Source: Hippasteria phrygiana (Eukaryota; Echinodermata; Asteroidea; Valvatida; Goniasteridae). From it: DNA of 64,000 nucleotides. The notes under the pieces are model-generated. The model saw only the letters and a program-made list of their open reading frames with translations. It had not been told where the DNA came from and searched no databases. Location of the stretch: the NCBI GenBank assembly GCA_037893225.1, contig JAZGUH010001235.1:124001-188000 (forward strand), read 5' to 3'. Positions 37,286 through 50,027 of this stretch are shown here, piece by piece (position 1 is the first letter of the stretch; each line of letters begins with the position of its first letter). The position numbers were made by a program, and so were the translations under genes.

Positions 37286-39368
37286 ACTCTAGGAAGCCGC
37301 CGATAATTGCAACATGTAGCGCCAGATCTAAGCTATCCATACATGTCAAAATTACTGAATTTGGTTGATATTTCATGCAATTATGAATGAGTAAAGCAAG
37401 TCATACCGCAGGGAATTTGACAGGCAGGGAGCAATAAATAGAAGGTAATATGCACACAGATGTTGGCCGGAAAGAAAATAAACATTGCGAGGTTTGAATT
37501 TTCTCCACAAGTTTTAACTCTAAGAAGCCGCCGATAATTGCAACATGTAGCGCCAGATCTAAGCTATCCATACATGTCAAAATTACTGAATTTGGTTGAT
37601 ATTTCATGCAATTATGAATGAGTAAAGCAAGTCCATACCCCAGGGAATTTGACATGCATGGAGCAATAAATAGACGGTAACATGTACACAGATGTTGGCC
37701 GGAAAGAAAATAAACATTGCGAGGTTTGAATTTTCTCCACAAGTTTTAACTCTAAGAAGCCGCCGATAATTGCAACATGTAGCGCCAGATCTAAGCTATC
37801 CATACATGTCAAAATTACTGAATTTGGTTGATATTTCATGCAATTATGAATGAGTAAAGCAAGTCATACCCCAGGGAATTTGAAGGCATGGAGCAATAAA
37901 TAGAAGGTAATATGTACACAGATGTTGGCCGGAAAGAAAATAAACATTGCGAGGTTTGAATTTTCTCCACAAGTTTTAACTCTAGGAAGCCGCCGATAAT
38001 TGCAACATGTAGCGCCAGATCTAAGCTATCCATACATGTCAAAATTACTGAATTTGGTTGATATTTCATGCAATTATGAATGAGTAAAGCAAGTCCATAC
38101 CCCAGGGAATTTGACATGCATGGAGCAATAAATAGACGGTAACATGTACACAGATGTTGGCCGGAAAGAAAATAAACATTGCGAGGTTTGAATTTTCTCC
38201 ACAAGTTTTAACTCTAAGAAGCCGCCGATAATTGCAACATGTAGCGCCAGATCTAAGCTATCCATACATGTCAAAATTACTGAATTTGGTTGATATTTCT
38301 TGCAATTATGAATGAGTAAAGCAAGTCCATACCCCAGGGAATTTGACATGCATGGAGCAATAAATAGACGGTAACATGTACACAGATGTTGGCCGGAAAG
38401 AAAATAAACATTGCGAGGTTTGAATTTTCTCCACAAGTTTTAACTCTAGGAAGCCGCCGATAATTGCAACATGTAGCGCCAGATCTAAGCTATCCATACA
38501 TGTCAAAATTACTGAATTTGGTTGATATTTCATGCAATTATGAATGAGTAAAGCAAGTCCATACCCCAGGGAATTTGACATGCATGGAGCAATAAATAGA
38601 CGGTAACATGTACACAGATGTTGGCCGGAAAGAAAATAAACATTGCGAGGTTTGAATTTTCTCCACAAGTTTTAACTCTAAGAAGCCGCCGATAATTGCA
38701 ACATGTAGCGCCAGATCTAAGCTATCCATACATGTCAAAATTACTGAATTTGGTTGATATTTCATGCAATTATGAATGAGTAAAGCAAGTCATACCCCAG
38801 GGAATTTGACAGGCATGGAGCAATAAATAGAAGGTAATATGTACACAGATGTTGGCCGGAAAGAAAATAAACATTGCGAGGTTTGAATTTTCTCCACAAG
38901 TTTTAACTCTAGGAAGCCGCCGATAATTGCAACATGTAGCGCCAGATCTAAGCTATCCATACATGTCAAAATTACTGAATTTGGTTGATATTTCATGCAA
39001 TTATGAATGAGTAAAGCAAGTCCATACCCCAGGGAATTTGACATGCATGGAGCAATAAATAGACGGTAACATGTACACAGATGTTGGCCGGAAAGAAAAT
39101 AAACATTGCGAGGTTTGAATTTTCTCCACAAGTTTTAACTCTAAGAAGCCGCCGATAATTGCAACATGTAGCGCCAGATCTAAGCTATCCATACATGTCA
39201 AAATTACTGAATTTGGTTGATATTTCATGCAATTATGAATGAGTAAAGCAAGTCATACCCCAGGGAATTTGACAGGCATGGAGCAATAAATAGAAGGTAA
39301 TATGTACACAGATGTTGGCCGGAAAGAAAATAAACATTGCGAGGTTTGAATTTTCTCCACAAGTTTTA
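37286..39368. repeat. T1-T3-T6(del)-T3-T3-T3-T6-T3-T6 segment
   Basis: Starts are 37286, 37517, 37749, 37979, 38211, 38443, 38675, 38906 and 39138. It contains the single-base deletion monomer at 37749. T6 and T3 alternate more irregularly here than in neighbouring blocks. Confidence 0.86.
37749..37978. repeat. T6 monomer with 1-bp deletion (230 bp)
   Basis: TTTGACAGG is shortened to TTTGAAGG near 37882-37884, a loss of one C. This is the only 230-bp monomer I find. As a private change, it is either recent or a consensus error. Confidence 0.85.
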
Positions 39369-42300
39369 ACTCTAGGAAGCCGCCGATAATTGCAACATGT
39401 AGCGCCAGATCTAAGCTATCCATACATGTCAAAATTACTGAATTTGGTTGATATTTCATGCAATTATGAATGAGTAAAGCAAGTCATACCCCAGGGAATT
39501 TGACAGGCAGGGAGCAATAAATAGAAGGTAATATGCACACAGATGTTGGCCGGAAAGAAAATAAACATTGCGAGGTTTGAATTTTCTCCACAAGTTTTAA
39601 CTCTAAGAAGCCGCCGATAATTGCAACATGTAGCGCCAGATCTAAGCTATCCATACATGTCAAAATTACTGAATTTGGTTGATATTTCATGCAATTATGA
39701 ATGAGTAAAGCAAGTCCATACCCCAGGGAATTTGACATGCATGGAGCAATAAATAGACGGTAACATGTACACAGATGTTGGCCGGAAAGAAAATAAACAT
39801 TGCGAGGTTTGAATTTTCTCCACAAGTTTTAACTCTAAGAAGCCGCCGATAATTGCAACATGTAGCGCCAGATCTAAGCTATCCATACATGTCAAAATTA
39901 CTGAATTTGGTTGATATTTCATGCAATTATGAATGAGTAAAGCAAGTCCATACCCCAGGGAATTTGACATGCATGGAGCAATAAATAGACGGTAACATGT
40001 ACACAGATGTTGGCCGGAAAGAAAATAAACATTGCGAGGTTTGAATTTTCTCCACAAGTTTTAACTCTAAGAAGCCGCCGATAATTGCAACATGTAGCGC
40101 CAGATCTAAGCTATCCATACATGTCAAAATTACTGAATTTGGTTGATATTTCATGCAATTATGAATGAGTAAAGCAAGTCATACCCCAGGGAATTTGACA
40201 GGCATGGAGCAATAAATAGAAGGTAATATGCACACAGATGTTGGCCGGAAAGAAAATAAACATTGCGAGGTTTGAATTTTCTCCACAAGTTTTAACTCTA
40301 AGAAGCCGCCGATAATTGCAACATGTAGCGCCAGATCTAAGCTATCCATACATGTCAAAATTACTGAATTTGGTTGATATTTCTTGCAATTATGAATGAG
40401 TAAAGCATGTCCATACCCCAGGGAATTTGACATGCATGGAGCAATAAATAGACGGTAACATGTACACAGATGTTGGCCGGAAAGAAAATAAACATTGCGA
40501 GGTTTGAATTTTCTCCACAAGTTTTAACTCTAAGAAGCCGCCGATAATTGCAACATGTAGCGCCAGATCTAAGCTATCCATACATGTCAAAATTACTGAA
40601 TTTGGTTGATATTTCATGCAATTATGAATGAGTAAAGCAAGTCCATACCCCAGGGAATTTGACATGCATGGAGCAATAAATAGACGGTAACATGTACACA
40701 GATGTTGGCCGGAAAGAAAATAAACATTGCGAGGTTTGAATTTTCTCCACAAGTTTTAACTCTAAGAAGCCGCCGATAATTGCAACATGTAGCGCCAGAT
40801 CTAAGCTATCCATACATGTCAAAATTACTGAATTTGGTTGATATTTCATGCAATTATGAATGAGTAAAGCAAGTCATACCCCAGGGAATTTGACAGGCAT
40901 GGAGCAATAAATAGAAGGTAATATGTACACAGATGTTGGCCGGAAAGAAAATAAACATTGCGAGGTTTGAATTTTCTCCACAAGTTTTAACTCTAGGAAG
41001 CCGCCGATAATTGCAACATGTAGCGCCAGATCTAAGCTATCCATACATGTCAAAATTACTGAATTTGGTTGATATTTCATGCAATTATGAATGAGTAAAG
41101 CAAGTCCATACCCCAGGGAATTTGACATGCATGGAGCAATAAATAGACGGTAACATGTACACAGATGTTGGCCGGAAAGAAAATAAACATTGCGAGGTTT
41201 GAATTTTCTCCACAAGTTTTAACTCTAAGAAGCCGCCGATAATTGCAACATGTAGCGCCAGATCTAAGCTATCCATACATGTCAAAATTACTGAATTTGG
41301 TTGATATTTCTTGCAATTATGAATGAGTAAAGCAAGTCCATACCCCAGGGAATTTGACATGCATGGAGCAATAAATAGACGGTAACATGTACACAGATGT
41401 TGGCCGGAAAGAAAATAAACATTGCGAGGTTTGAATTTTCTCCACAAGTTTTAACTCTAGGAAGCCGCCGATAATTGCAACATGTAGCGCCAGATCTAAG
41501 CTATCCATACATGTCAAAATTACTGAATTTGGTTGATATTTCATGCAATTATGAATGAGTAAAGCAAGTCCATACCCCAGGGAATTTGACATGCATGGAG
41601 CAATAAATAGACGGTAACATGTACACAGATGTTGGCCGGAAAGAAAATAAACATTGCGAGGTTTGAATTTTCTCCACAAGTTTTAACTCTAAGAAGCCGC
41701 CGATAATTGCAACATGTAGCGCCAGATCTAAGCTATCCATACAATGTCAAAATTACTGAATTTGGTTGATATTTCATGCAATTATGAATGAGTAAAGCAA
41801 GTCATACCCCAGGGAATTTGACAGGCATGGAGCAATAAATAGAAGGTAATATGTACACAGATGTTGGCCGGAAAGAAAATAAACATTGCGAGGTTTGAAT
41901 TTTCTCCACAAGTTTTAACTCTAGGAAGCCGCCGATAATTGCAACATGTAGCGCCAGATCTAAGCTATCCATACATGTCAAAATTACTGAATTTGGTTGA
42001 TATTTCATGCAATTATGAATGAGTAAAGCAAGTCCATACCCCAGGGAATTTGACATGCATGGAGCAATAAATAGACGGTAACATGTACACAGATGTTGGC
42101 CGGAAAGAAAATAAACATTGCGAGGTTTGAATTTTCTCCACAAGTTTTAACTCTAAGAAGCCGCCGATAATTGCAACATGTAGCGCCAGATCTAAGCTAT
42201 CCATACATGTCAAAATTACTGAATTTGGTTGATATTTCATGCAATTATGAATGAGTAAAGCAAGTCATACCCCAGGGAATTTGACAGGCATGGAGCAATA

Positions 42301-42844
42301 AATAGAAGGTAATATGCACACAGATGTTGGCCGGAAAGAAAATAAACATTGCGAGGTTTGAATTTTCTCCACAAGTTTTAACTCTAAGAAGCCGCCGATA
42401 ATTGCAACATGTAGCGCCAGATCTAAGCTATCCATACATGTCAAAATTACTGAATTTGGTTGATATTTCATGCAATTATGAATGAGTAAAGCAAGTCCAT
42501 ACCCCAGGGAATTTGACATGCATGGAGCAATAAATAGACGGTAACATGTACACAGATGTTGGCCGGAAAGAAAATAAACATTGCGAGGTTTGAATTTTCT
42601 CCACAAGTTTTAACTCTAGGAAGCCGCCGATAATTGCAACATGTAGCGCCAGATCTAAGCTATCCATACATGTCAAAATTACTGAATTTGGTTGATATTT
42701 CATGCAATTATGAATGAGTAAAGCAAGTCCATACCCCAGGGAATTTGACATGCATGGAGCAATAAATAGAAGGTAACATGTACACAGATGTTGGCCGGAA
42801 AGAAAATAAACATTGCGAGGTTTGAATTTTCTCCACAAGTTTTA
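39369..42844. repeat. Last domain II segment, T1-like to T3b
   Basis: Order: T1 variant (CCCCAG with CAGGCAGGG)-T3-T3-T2-T3-T3-T6-T3-T3-T3-T6(insertion)-T3-T2-T3-T3b. Starts are 39369, 39600, 39832, 40064, 40295, 40527, 40759, 40990, 41222, 41454, 41686, 41918, 42150, 42381 and 42613. The T1 variant is the rightmost T1-like copy in the window. Confidence 0.86.
41686..41917. repeat. T6 monomer with 1-bp insertion (232 bp)
   Basis: ATACATGTC has become ATACAATGTC near 41741-41746, a gain of one A. This breaks the second ACATGT palindrome. The monomer has the single-C length site, so it would otherwise be 231 bp. I find no other copy. Confidence 0.85.
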
Positions 42845-45161
42845 ACTCTAAGAAGCCGCCGATAATTGCAACATGTAGCGCCAGATCTAAGCTATCCATA
42901 CATGTCAAAATTACTGAATTTGGTTGATATTTCATGCAATTATGAATGAGTAAAGCAAGTCCATACCCCAGGGAATTTGACAGGCATGGAGCAATAAATA
43001 AAAGGTAATCTGCACACAGATGGTGGCCGGGAAGAAAATAAACATTGCGATGTTTGAATTTTCTCCACAAGTGTTAACTCTAAGAAGCCGCCGATAATTG
43101 CAACATGTAGCGCCAGATCTAAGCTATCCATACATGTCAAAATTACTGAATTTGGTTGATATTTCATGCAATTATGAATGAGTAAAGCAAGTCCATACCC
43201 CAGGGAATTTGACAGGCATGGAGCAATAAATAGAAGGTAATATGCACACAGATGTTGGCCGGAAAGAAAATAAACATTGCGAGGTTTGAATTTTCTCTAC
43301 AAGTTTTAACTCTAAGAAGCCGCCGATAATTGCAACATGTAGCGCCAGATCTAAGCTATCCATACATGTCAAAATTACTGAATTTGGTTGATATTTCATG
43401 CAATTATGAATGAGTAAAGCAAGTCCATACCCCAGGGAATTTGACAGGCATGGAGCAATAAATAAAAGGTAATCTGCACACAGATGGTGGCCGGGAAGAA
43501 AATAAACATTGCGAGGTTTGAATTTTCTCCACAAGTGTTAACTCTAAGAATCCGCCGATAATTGCAACATGTAGCGCCAGATCTAAGCTATCCATACATG
43601 TCAAAATTACTGAATTTGGTTGATATTTCATGCAATTATGAATGAGTAAAGCAAGTCATACCCCAGGGAATTTGACAGGCATGGAGCAATAAATAGAAGG
43701 TAATATGCACACAGATGTTGGCCGGAAAGAAAATAAACATTGCGAGGTTTGAATTTTCTCCACAAGTTTTAACTCTAAGAAGCCGCCGATAATTGCAACA
43801 TGTAGCGCCAGATCTAAGCTATCCATACATGTCAAAATTACTGAATTTGGTTGATATTTCATGCAATTATGAATGAGTAAAGCAAGTCCATACCCCAGGG
43901 AATTTGACATGCATGGAGCAATAAATAGACGGTAACATGTACACAGATGTTGGCCGGAAAGAAAATAAACATTGCGAGGTTTGAATTTTCTCCACAAGTT
44001 TTAACTCTAGGAAGCCGCCGATAATTGCAACATGTAGCGCCAGATCTAAGCTATCCATACATGTCAAAATTACTGAATTTGGTTGATATTTCATGCAATT
44101 ATGAATGAGTAAAGCAAGTCCATACCCCAGGGAATTTGACATGCATGGAGCAATAAATAGACGGTAACATGTACACAGATGTTGGCCGGAAAGAAAATAA
44201 ACATTGCGAGGTTTGAATTTTCTCCACAAGTTTTAACTCTAAGAAGCCGCCGATAATTGCAACATGTAGCGCCAGATCTAAGCTATCCATACATGTCAAA
44301 ATTACTGAATTTGGTTGATATTTCATGCAATTATGAATGAGTAAAGCAAGTCCATACCCCAGGGAATTTGACAGGCATGGAGCAATAAATAAAAGGTAAT
44401 CTGCACACAGATGGTGGCCGGGAAGAAAATAAACATTGCGAGGTTTGCATTTTCTCCACAAGTGTTAACTCTAAGAAGCCGCCGATAATTGCAACATGTA
44501 GCGCCAGATCTAAGCTATCCATACATGTCAAAATTACTGAATTTGGTTGATATTTCATGCAATTATGAATGAGTAAAGCAAGTCATACCCCACGGAATTT
44601 GACAGGCATGGAGCAATAAATAGAAGGTAATATGCACACAGATGTTGGCCGGAAAGAAAATAAACATTGCGAGGTTTGAATTTTCTCCACAAGTTTTAAC
44701 TCTAAGAAGCCGCCGATAATTGCAACATGTAGCGCCAGATCTAAGCTATCCATACATGTCAAAATTACTGAATTTGGTTGATATTTCATGCAATTATGAA
44801 TGAGTAAAGCAAGTCATACCCCAGGGAATTTGACAGGCATGGAGCAATAAATAGAAGGTAATATGCACACAGATGTTGGCCGGAAAGAAAATAAACATTG
44901 CGAGGTTTGAATTTTCTCCACAAGTTTTAACTCTAAGAAGCCGCCGATAATTGCAACATGTAGCGCCAGATCTAAGCTATCCATACATGTCAAAATTACT
45001 GAATTTGGTTGATATTTCATGCAATTATGAATGAGTAAAGCAAGTCCATACCCCAGGGAATTTGACATGCATGGAGCAATAAATAGACGGTAACATGTAC
45101 ACAGATGTTGGCCGGAAAGAAAATAAACATTGCGAGGTTTGAATTTTCTCCACAAGTTTTA
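42845..45161. repeat. Transition zone into domain III
   Basis: Order: T4-T2L-T4-T2-T3-T3-T4-T2r-T2-T3, with starts 42845, 43077, 43309, 43541, 43772, 44004, 44236, 44468, 44699 and 44930. T2L (43077) is a T2-like monomer in a 232-bp frame and ends CTCTACAAG. Private changes are CGATGTTTG near 43050 and GAATCCGCC near 43551. T4 is back but T5 has not yet appeared. Confidence 0.85.
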
Positions 45162-45393
45162 ACTCTAAGAAGCCGCCGATAATTGCAACATGTAGCGCCA
45201 GATCTAAGCTATCCATACATGTCAAAATTACTGAATTTGGTTGATATTTCATGCAATTATGAATGAGTAAAGCAAGTCCATACCCCAGGGAATTTGACAG
45301 GCATGGAGCAATAAATAAGAGGTAATCTGCACACAGATGGTGGCCGGGAAGAAAATAAACATTGCGAGGTTTGAATTTTCTCCACAAGTGTTA
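45162..45393. repeat. Type T4r monomer (AATAAGAGG), first copy
   Basis: This is a T4 derivative with A-to-G at monomer position 157. It is the leftmost of 15 copies, all in domain III. Every one is followed directly by a T5-class monomer, so T4r-T5 behaves as a fixed dimer. Confidence 0.9.
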
Positions 45394-45624
45394 ACTCTAA
45401 GAAGCCGCCGATAATTGCAACATGTAGCGCCAGATCTAAGCTATCCATACATGTCAAAATTACTGAATTTGGTTGATATTTCATGCAATTATGAATGAGT
45501 AAAGCAAGTCATACCCCAGGGAATTTGACAGGCATGGAGCAATAAATAGAAGCTAATATGCACACAGATGTTGGCCGGAAAGAAAATAAACATTGCGAGG
45601 TTTGAATTTTCTCCACAAGTTTTA
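45394..45624. repeat. Type T5 monomer (TAGAAGCTAATATG), first copy
   Basis: T5 has G-to-C at monomer position 160 in an otherwise T2-like 231-bp unit. I count 24 T5-class copies from here to the right edge and none to the left. Most end GTGTT; the copies at 45394, 48407, 58599 and 63464 end GTTTT. The copy at 48407 also has TATGTAC. Confidence 0.9.
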
Positions 45625-47479
45625 ACTCTAAGAAGCCGCCGATAATTGCAACATGTAGCGCCAGATCTAAGCTATCCATACATGTCAAAATTACTGAATT
45701 TGGTTGATATTTCATGCAATTATGAATGAGTAAAGCAAGTCCATACCCCAGGGAATTTGACAGGCATGGAGCAATAAATAAAAGGTAATCTGCACACAGA
45801 TGGTGGCCGGGAAGAAAATAAACATTGCGAGGTTTGAATTTTCTCTACAAGTTTTAACTCTAAGAAGCCGCCGATAATTGCAACATGTAGCGCCAGATCT
45901 AAGCTATCCATACATGTCAAAATTACTGAATTTGGTTGATATTTCATGCAATTATGAATGAGTAAAGCAAGTCCATACCCCAGGGAATTTGACAGGCATG
46001 GAGCAATAAATAAAAGGTAATCTGCACACAGATGGTGGCCGGGAAGAAAATAAACATTGCGAGGTTTGAATTTTCTCCACAAGTGTTAACTCTAAGAAGC
46101 CGCCGATAATTGCAACATGTAGCGCCAGATCTAAGCTATCCATACATGTCAAAATTACTGAATTTGGTTGATATTTCATGCAATTATGAATGAGTAAAGC
46201 AAGTCATACCCCAGGGAATTTGACAGGCATGGAGCAATAAATAGAAGGTAATATGCACACAGATGTTGGCCGGAAAGAAAATAAACATTGCGAGGTTTGA
46301 ATTTTCTCCACAAGTTTTAACTCTAAGAAGCCGCCGATAATTGCAACGTGTAGCGCCAGATCTAAGCTATCCATACATGTCAAAATTACTGAATTTGGTT
46401 GATATTTCATGCAATTATGAATGAGTAAAGCAAGTCCATACCCCAGGGAATTTGACATGCATGGAGCAATAAATAGACGGTAACATGTACACAGATGTTG
46501 GCCGGAAAGAAAATAAACATTGCGAGGTTTGAATTTTCTCCACAAGTTTTAACTCTAGGAAGCCGCCGATAATTGCAACATGTAGCGCCAGATCTAAGCT
46601 ATCCATACATGTCAAAATTACTGAATTTGGTTGATATTTCATGCAATTATGAATGAGTAAAGCAAGTCCATACCCCAGGGAATTTGACATGCATGGAGCA
46701 ATAAATAGACGGTAACATGTACACAGATGTTGGCCGGAAAGAAAATAAACATTGCGAGGTTTGAATTTTCTCTACAAGTTTTAACTCTAAGAAGCCGCCG
46801 ATAATTGCAACATGTAGCGCCAGATCTAAGCTATCCATACATGTCAAAATTACTGAATTTGGTTGATATTTCATGCAATTATGAATGAGTAAAGCAAGTC
46901 CATACCCCAGGGAATTTGACAGGCATGGAGCAATAAATAAAAGGTAATCTGCACACAGATGGTGGCCGGGAAGAAAATAAACATTGCGAGGTTTGCATTT
47001 TCTCCACAAGTGTTAACTCTAAGAAGCCGCCGATAATTGCAACATGTAGCGCCAGATCTAAGCTATCCATACATGTCAAAATTACTGAATTTGGTTGATA
47101 TTTCATGCAATTATGAATGAGTAAAGCAAGTCCATACCCCAGGGAATTTGACATGCATGGAGCAATAAATAGACGGTAACATGTACACAGATGTTGGCCG
47201 GAAAGAAAATAAACATTGCGAGGTTTGAATTTTCTCCACAAGTTTTAACTCTAGGAAGCCGCCGATAATTGCAACATGTAGCGCCAGATCTAAGCTATCC
47301 ATACATGTCAAAATTACTGAATTTGGTTGATATTTCATGCAATTATGAATGAGTAAAGCAAGTCCATACCCCAGGGAATTTGACATGCATGGAGCAATAA
47401 ATAGACGGTAACATGTACACAGATGTTGGCCGGAAAGAAAATAAACATTGCGAGGTTTGAATTTTCTCCACAAGTTTTA

Positions 47480-48869
47480 ACTCTAAGAAGCCGCCGATAA
47501 TTGCAACATGTAGCGCCAGATCTAAGCTATCCATACATGTCAAAATTACTGAATTTGGTTGATATTTCATGCAATTATGAATGAGTAAAGCAAGTCCATA
47601 CCCCAGGGAATTTGACAGGCATGGAGCAATAAATAAGAGGTAATCTGCACACAGATGGTGGCCGGGAAGAAAATAAACATTGCGAGGTTTGAATTTTCTC
47701 CACAAGTGTTAACTCTAAGAAGCCGCCGATAATTGCAACATGTAGCGCCAGATCTAAGCTATCCATACATGTCAAAATTACTGAATTTGGTTGATATTTC
47801 ATGCAATTATGAATGAGTAAAGCAAGTCATACCCCAGGGAATTTGACAGGCATGGAGCAATAAATAGAAGCTAATATGCACACAGATGTTGGCCGGAAAG
47901 AAAATAAACATTGCGAGGTTTGAATTTTCTCCACAAGTGTTAACTCTAAGAAGCCGCCGATAATTGCAACATGTAGCGCCAGATCTAAGCTATCCATACA
48001 TGTCAAAATTACTGAATATGGTTGATATTTCATGCAATTATGAATGAGTAAAGCAAGTCCATACCCCAGGGAATTTGACATGCATGGAGCAATAAATAGA
48101 CGGTAACATGTACACAGATGTTGGCCGGAAAGAAAATAAACATTGCGAGGTTTGAATTTTCTCCACAAGTTTTAACTCTAAGAAGCCGCCGATAATTGCA
48201 ACATGTAGCGCCAGATCTAAGCTATCCATACATGTCAAAATTACTGAATTTGGTTGATATTTCATGCAATTATGAATGAGTAAAGCAAGTCCATACCCCA
48301 GGGAATTTGACAGGCATGGAGCAATAAATAAGAGGTAATCTGCACACAGATGGTGGCCGGGAAGAAAATAAACATTGCGAGGTTTGAATTTTCTCCACAA
48401 GTGTTAACTCTAAGAAGCCGCCGATAATTGCAACATGTAGCGCCAGATCTAAGCTATCCATACATGTCAAAATTACTGAATTTGGTTGATATTTCATGCA
48501 ATTATGAATGAGTAAAGCAAGTCATACCCCAGGGAATTTGACAGGCATGGAGCAATAAATAGAAGCTAATATGTACACAGATGTTGGCCGGAAAGAAAAT
48601 AAACATTGCGAGGTTTGAATTTTCTCCACAAGTTTTAACTCTAAGAAGCCGCCGATAATTGCAACATGTAGCGCCAGATCTAAGCTATCCATACATGTCA
48701 AAATTACTGAATTTGGTTGATATTTCATGCAATTATGAATGAGTAAAGCAAGTCCATACCCCAGGGAATTTGACAGGCATGGAGCAATAAATAAGAGGTA
48801 ATCTGCACACAGATGGTGGCCGGGAAGAAAATAAACATTGCGAGGTTTGAATTTTCTCCACAAGTGTTA
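47480..48869. repeat. T4r-T5-T3-T4r-T5-T4r segment
   Basis: Starts are 47480, 47712, 47943, 48175, 48407 and 48638. T4r to T4r spacing is 695 bp (47480 to 48175), the trimer period, then 463 bp where T3 is missing. The first GAATATGG (A at monomer position 76) of the window is at 48018. Confidence 0.86.
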
Positions 48870-50027
48870 ACTCTAAGAAGCCGCCGATAATTGCAACATG
48901 TAGCGCCAGATCTAAGCTATCCATACATGTCAAAATTACTGAATTTGGTTGATATTTCATGCAATTATGAATGAGTAAAGCAAGTCATACCCCAGGGAAT
49001 TTGACAGGCATGGAGCAATAAATAGAAGCTAATATGCACACAGATGTTGGCCGGAAAGAAAATAAACATTGCGAGGTTTGAATTTTCTCCACAAGTGTTA
49101 ACTCTAAGAAGCCGCCGATAATTGCAACATGTAGCGCCAGATCTAAGCTATCCATACATGTCAAAATTACTGAATTTGGTTGATATTTCATGCAATTATG
49201 AATGAGTAAAGCAAGTCCATACCCCAGGGAATTTGACATGCATGGAGCAATAAATAGACGGTAACATGTACACAGATGTTGGCCGGAAAGAAAATAAACA
49301 TTGCGAGGTTTGAATTTTCTCCACAAGTTTTAACTCTAAGAAGCCGCCGATAATTGCAACATGTAGCGCCAGATCTAAGCTATCCATACATGTCAAAATT
49401 ACTGAATTTGGTTGATATTTCATGCAATTATGAATGAGTAAAGCAAGTCCATACCCCAGGGAATTTGACAGGCATGGAGCAATAAATAAAAGGTAATCTG
49501 CACACAGATGGTGGCCGGGAAGAAAATAAACATTGCGAGGTTTGAATTTTCTCCACAAGTGTTAACTCTAAGAAGCCGCCGATAATTGCAACATGTAGCG
49601 CCAGATCTAAGCTATCCATACATGTCAAAATTACTGAATTTGGTTGATATTTCATGCAATTATGAATGAGTAAAGCAAGTCATACCCCAGGGAATTTGAC
49701 AGGCATGGAGCAATAAATAGAAGGTAATATGCACACAGATGTTGGCCGGAAAGAAAATAAACATTGCGAGGTTTGAATTTTCTCCACAAGTTTTAACTCT
49801 AAGAAGCCGCCGATAATTGCAACATGTAGCGCCAGATCTAAGCTATCCATACATGTCAAAATTACTGAATTTGGTTGATATTTCATGCAATTATGAATGA
49901 GTAAAGCAAGTCCATACCCCAGGGAATTTGACAGGCATGGAGCAATAAATAAAAGGTAATCTGCACACAGATGGTGGCCGGGAAGAAAATAAACATTGCG
50001 AGGTTTGAATTTTCTCCACAAGTTTTA
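48870..50027. repeat. 5-monomer HOR (T5-T3-T4-T2-T4), copy 1
   Basis: Starts are 48870, 49101, 49333, 49565 and 49796. It is followed directly by an identical order at offset 1158. The second T4 of each copy ends GTTTT instead of GTGTT. Confidence 0.88.

Larger units (their letters stand above)
20842..42844. repeat. Domain II: T3/T6/T2-rich, T4-free, T8/T9-tagged
   Basis: This domain covers monomers 91-185. T3 makes up the majority, interspersed with T6 and T2. No T4 is present for about 22 kb. T8 and T9 occur only here and only left of 32190. Only four T1-class copies are seen (23621, 34506, 37286 and a variant at 39369). The two private indels of the window (37.9 and 41.7 kb) both lie in T6 copies of this domain. 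Confidence 0.85.
45162..47479. repeat. T4r-T5-T4-T4-T2-T3-T3-T4-T3-T3 segment
   Basis: Starts are 45162, 45394, 45625, 45857, 46089, 46320, 46552, 46784, 47016 and 47248. The T3 at 46320 has a private A-to-G giving AACGTGTAG near 46347. The part from 46784, plus the following T4r-T5 (to 47942), recurs at 56976-58134 with offset 10192. Confidence 0.86.
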
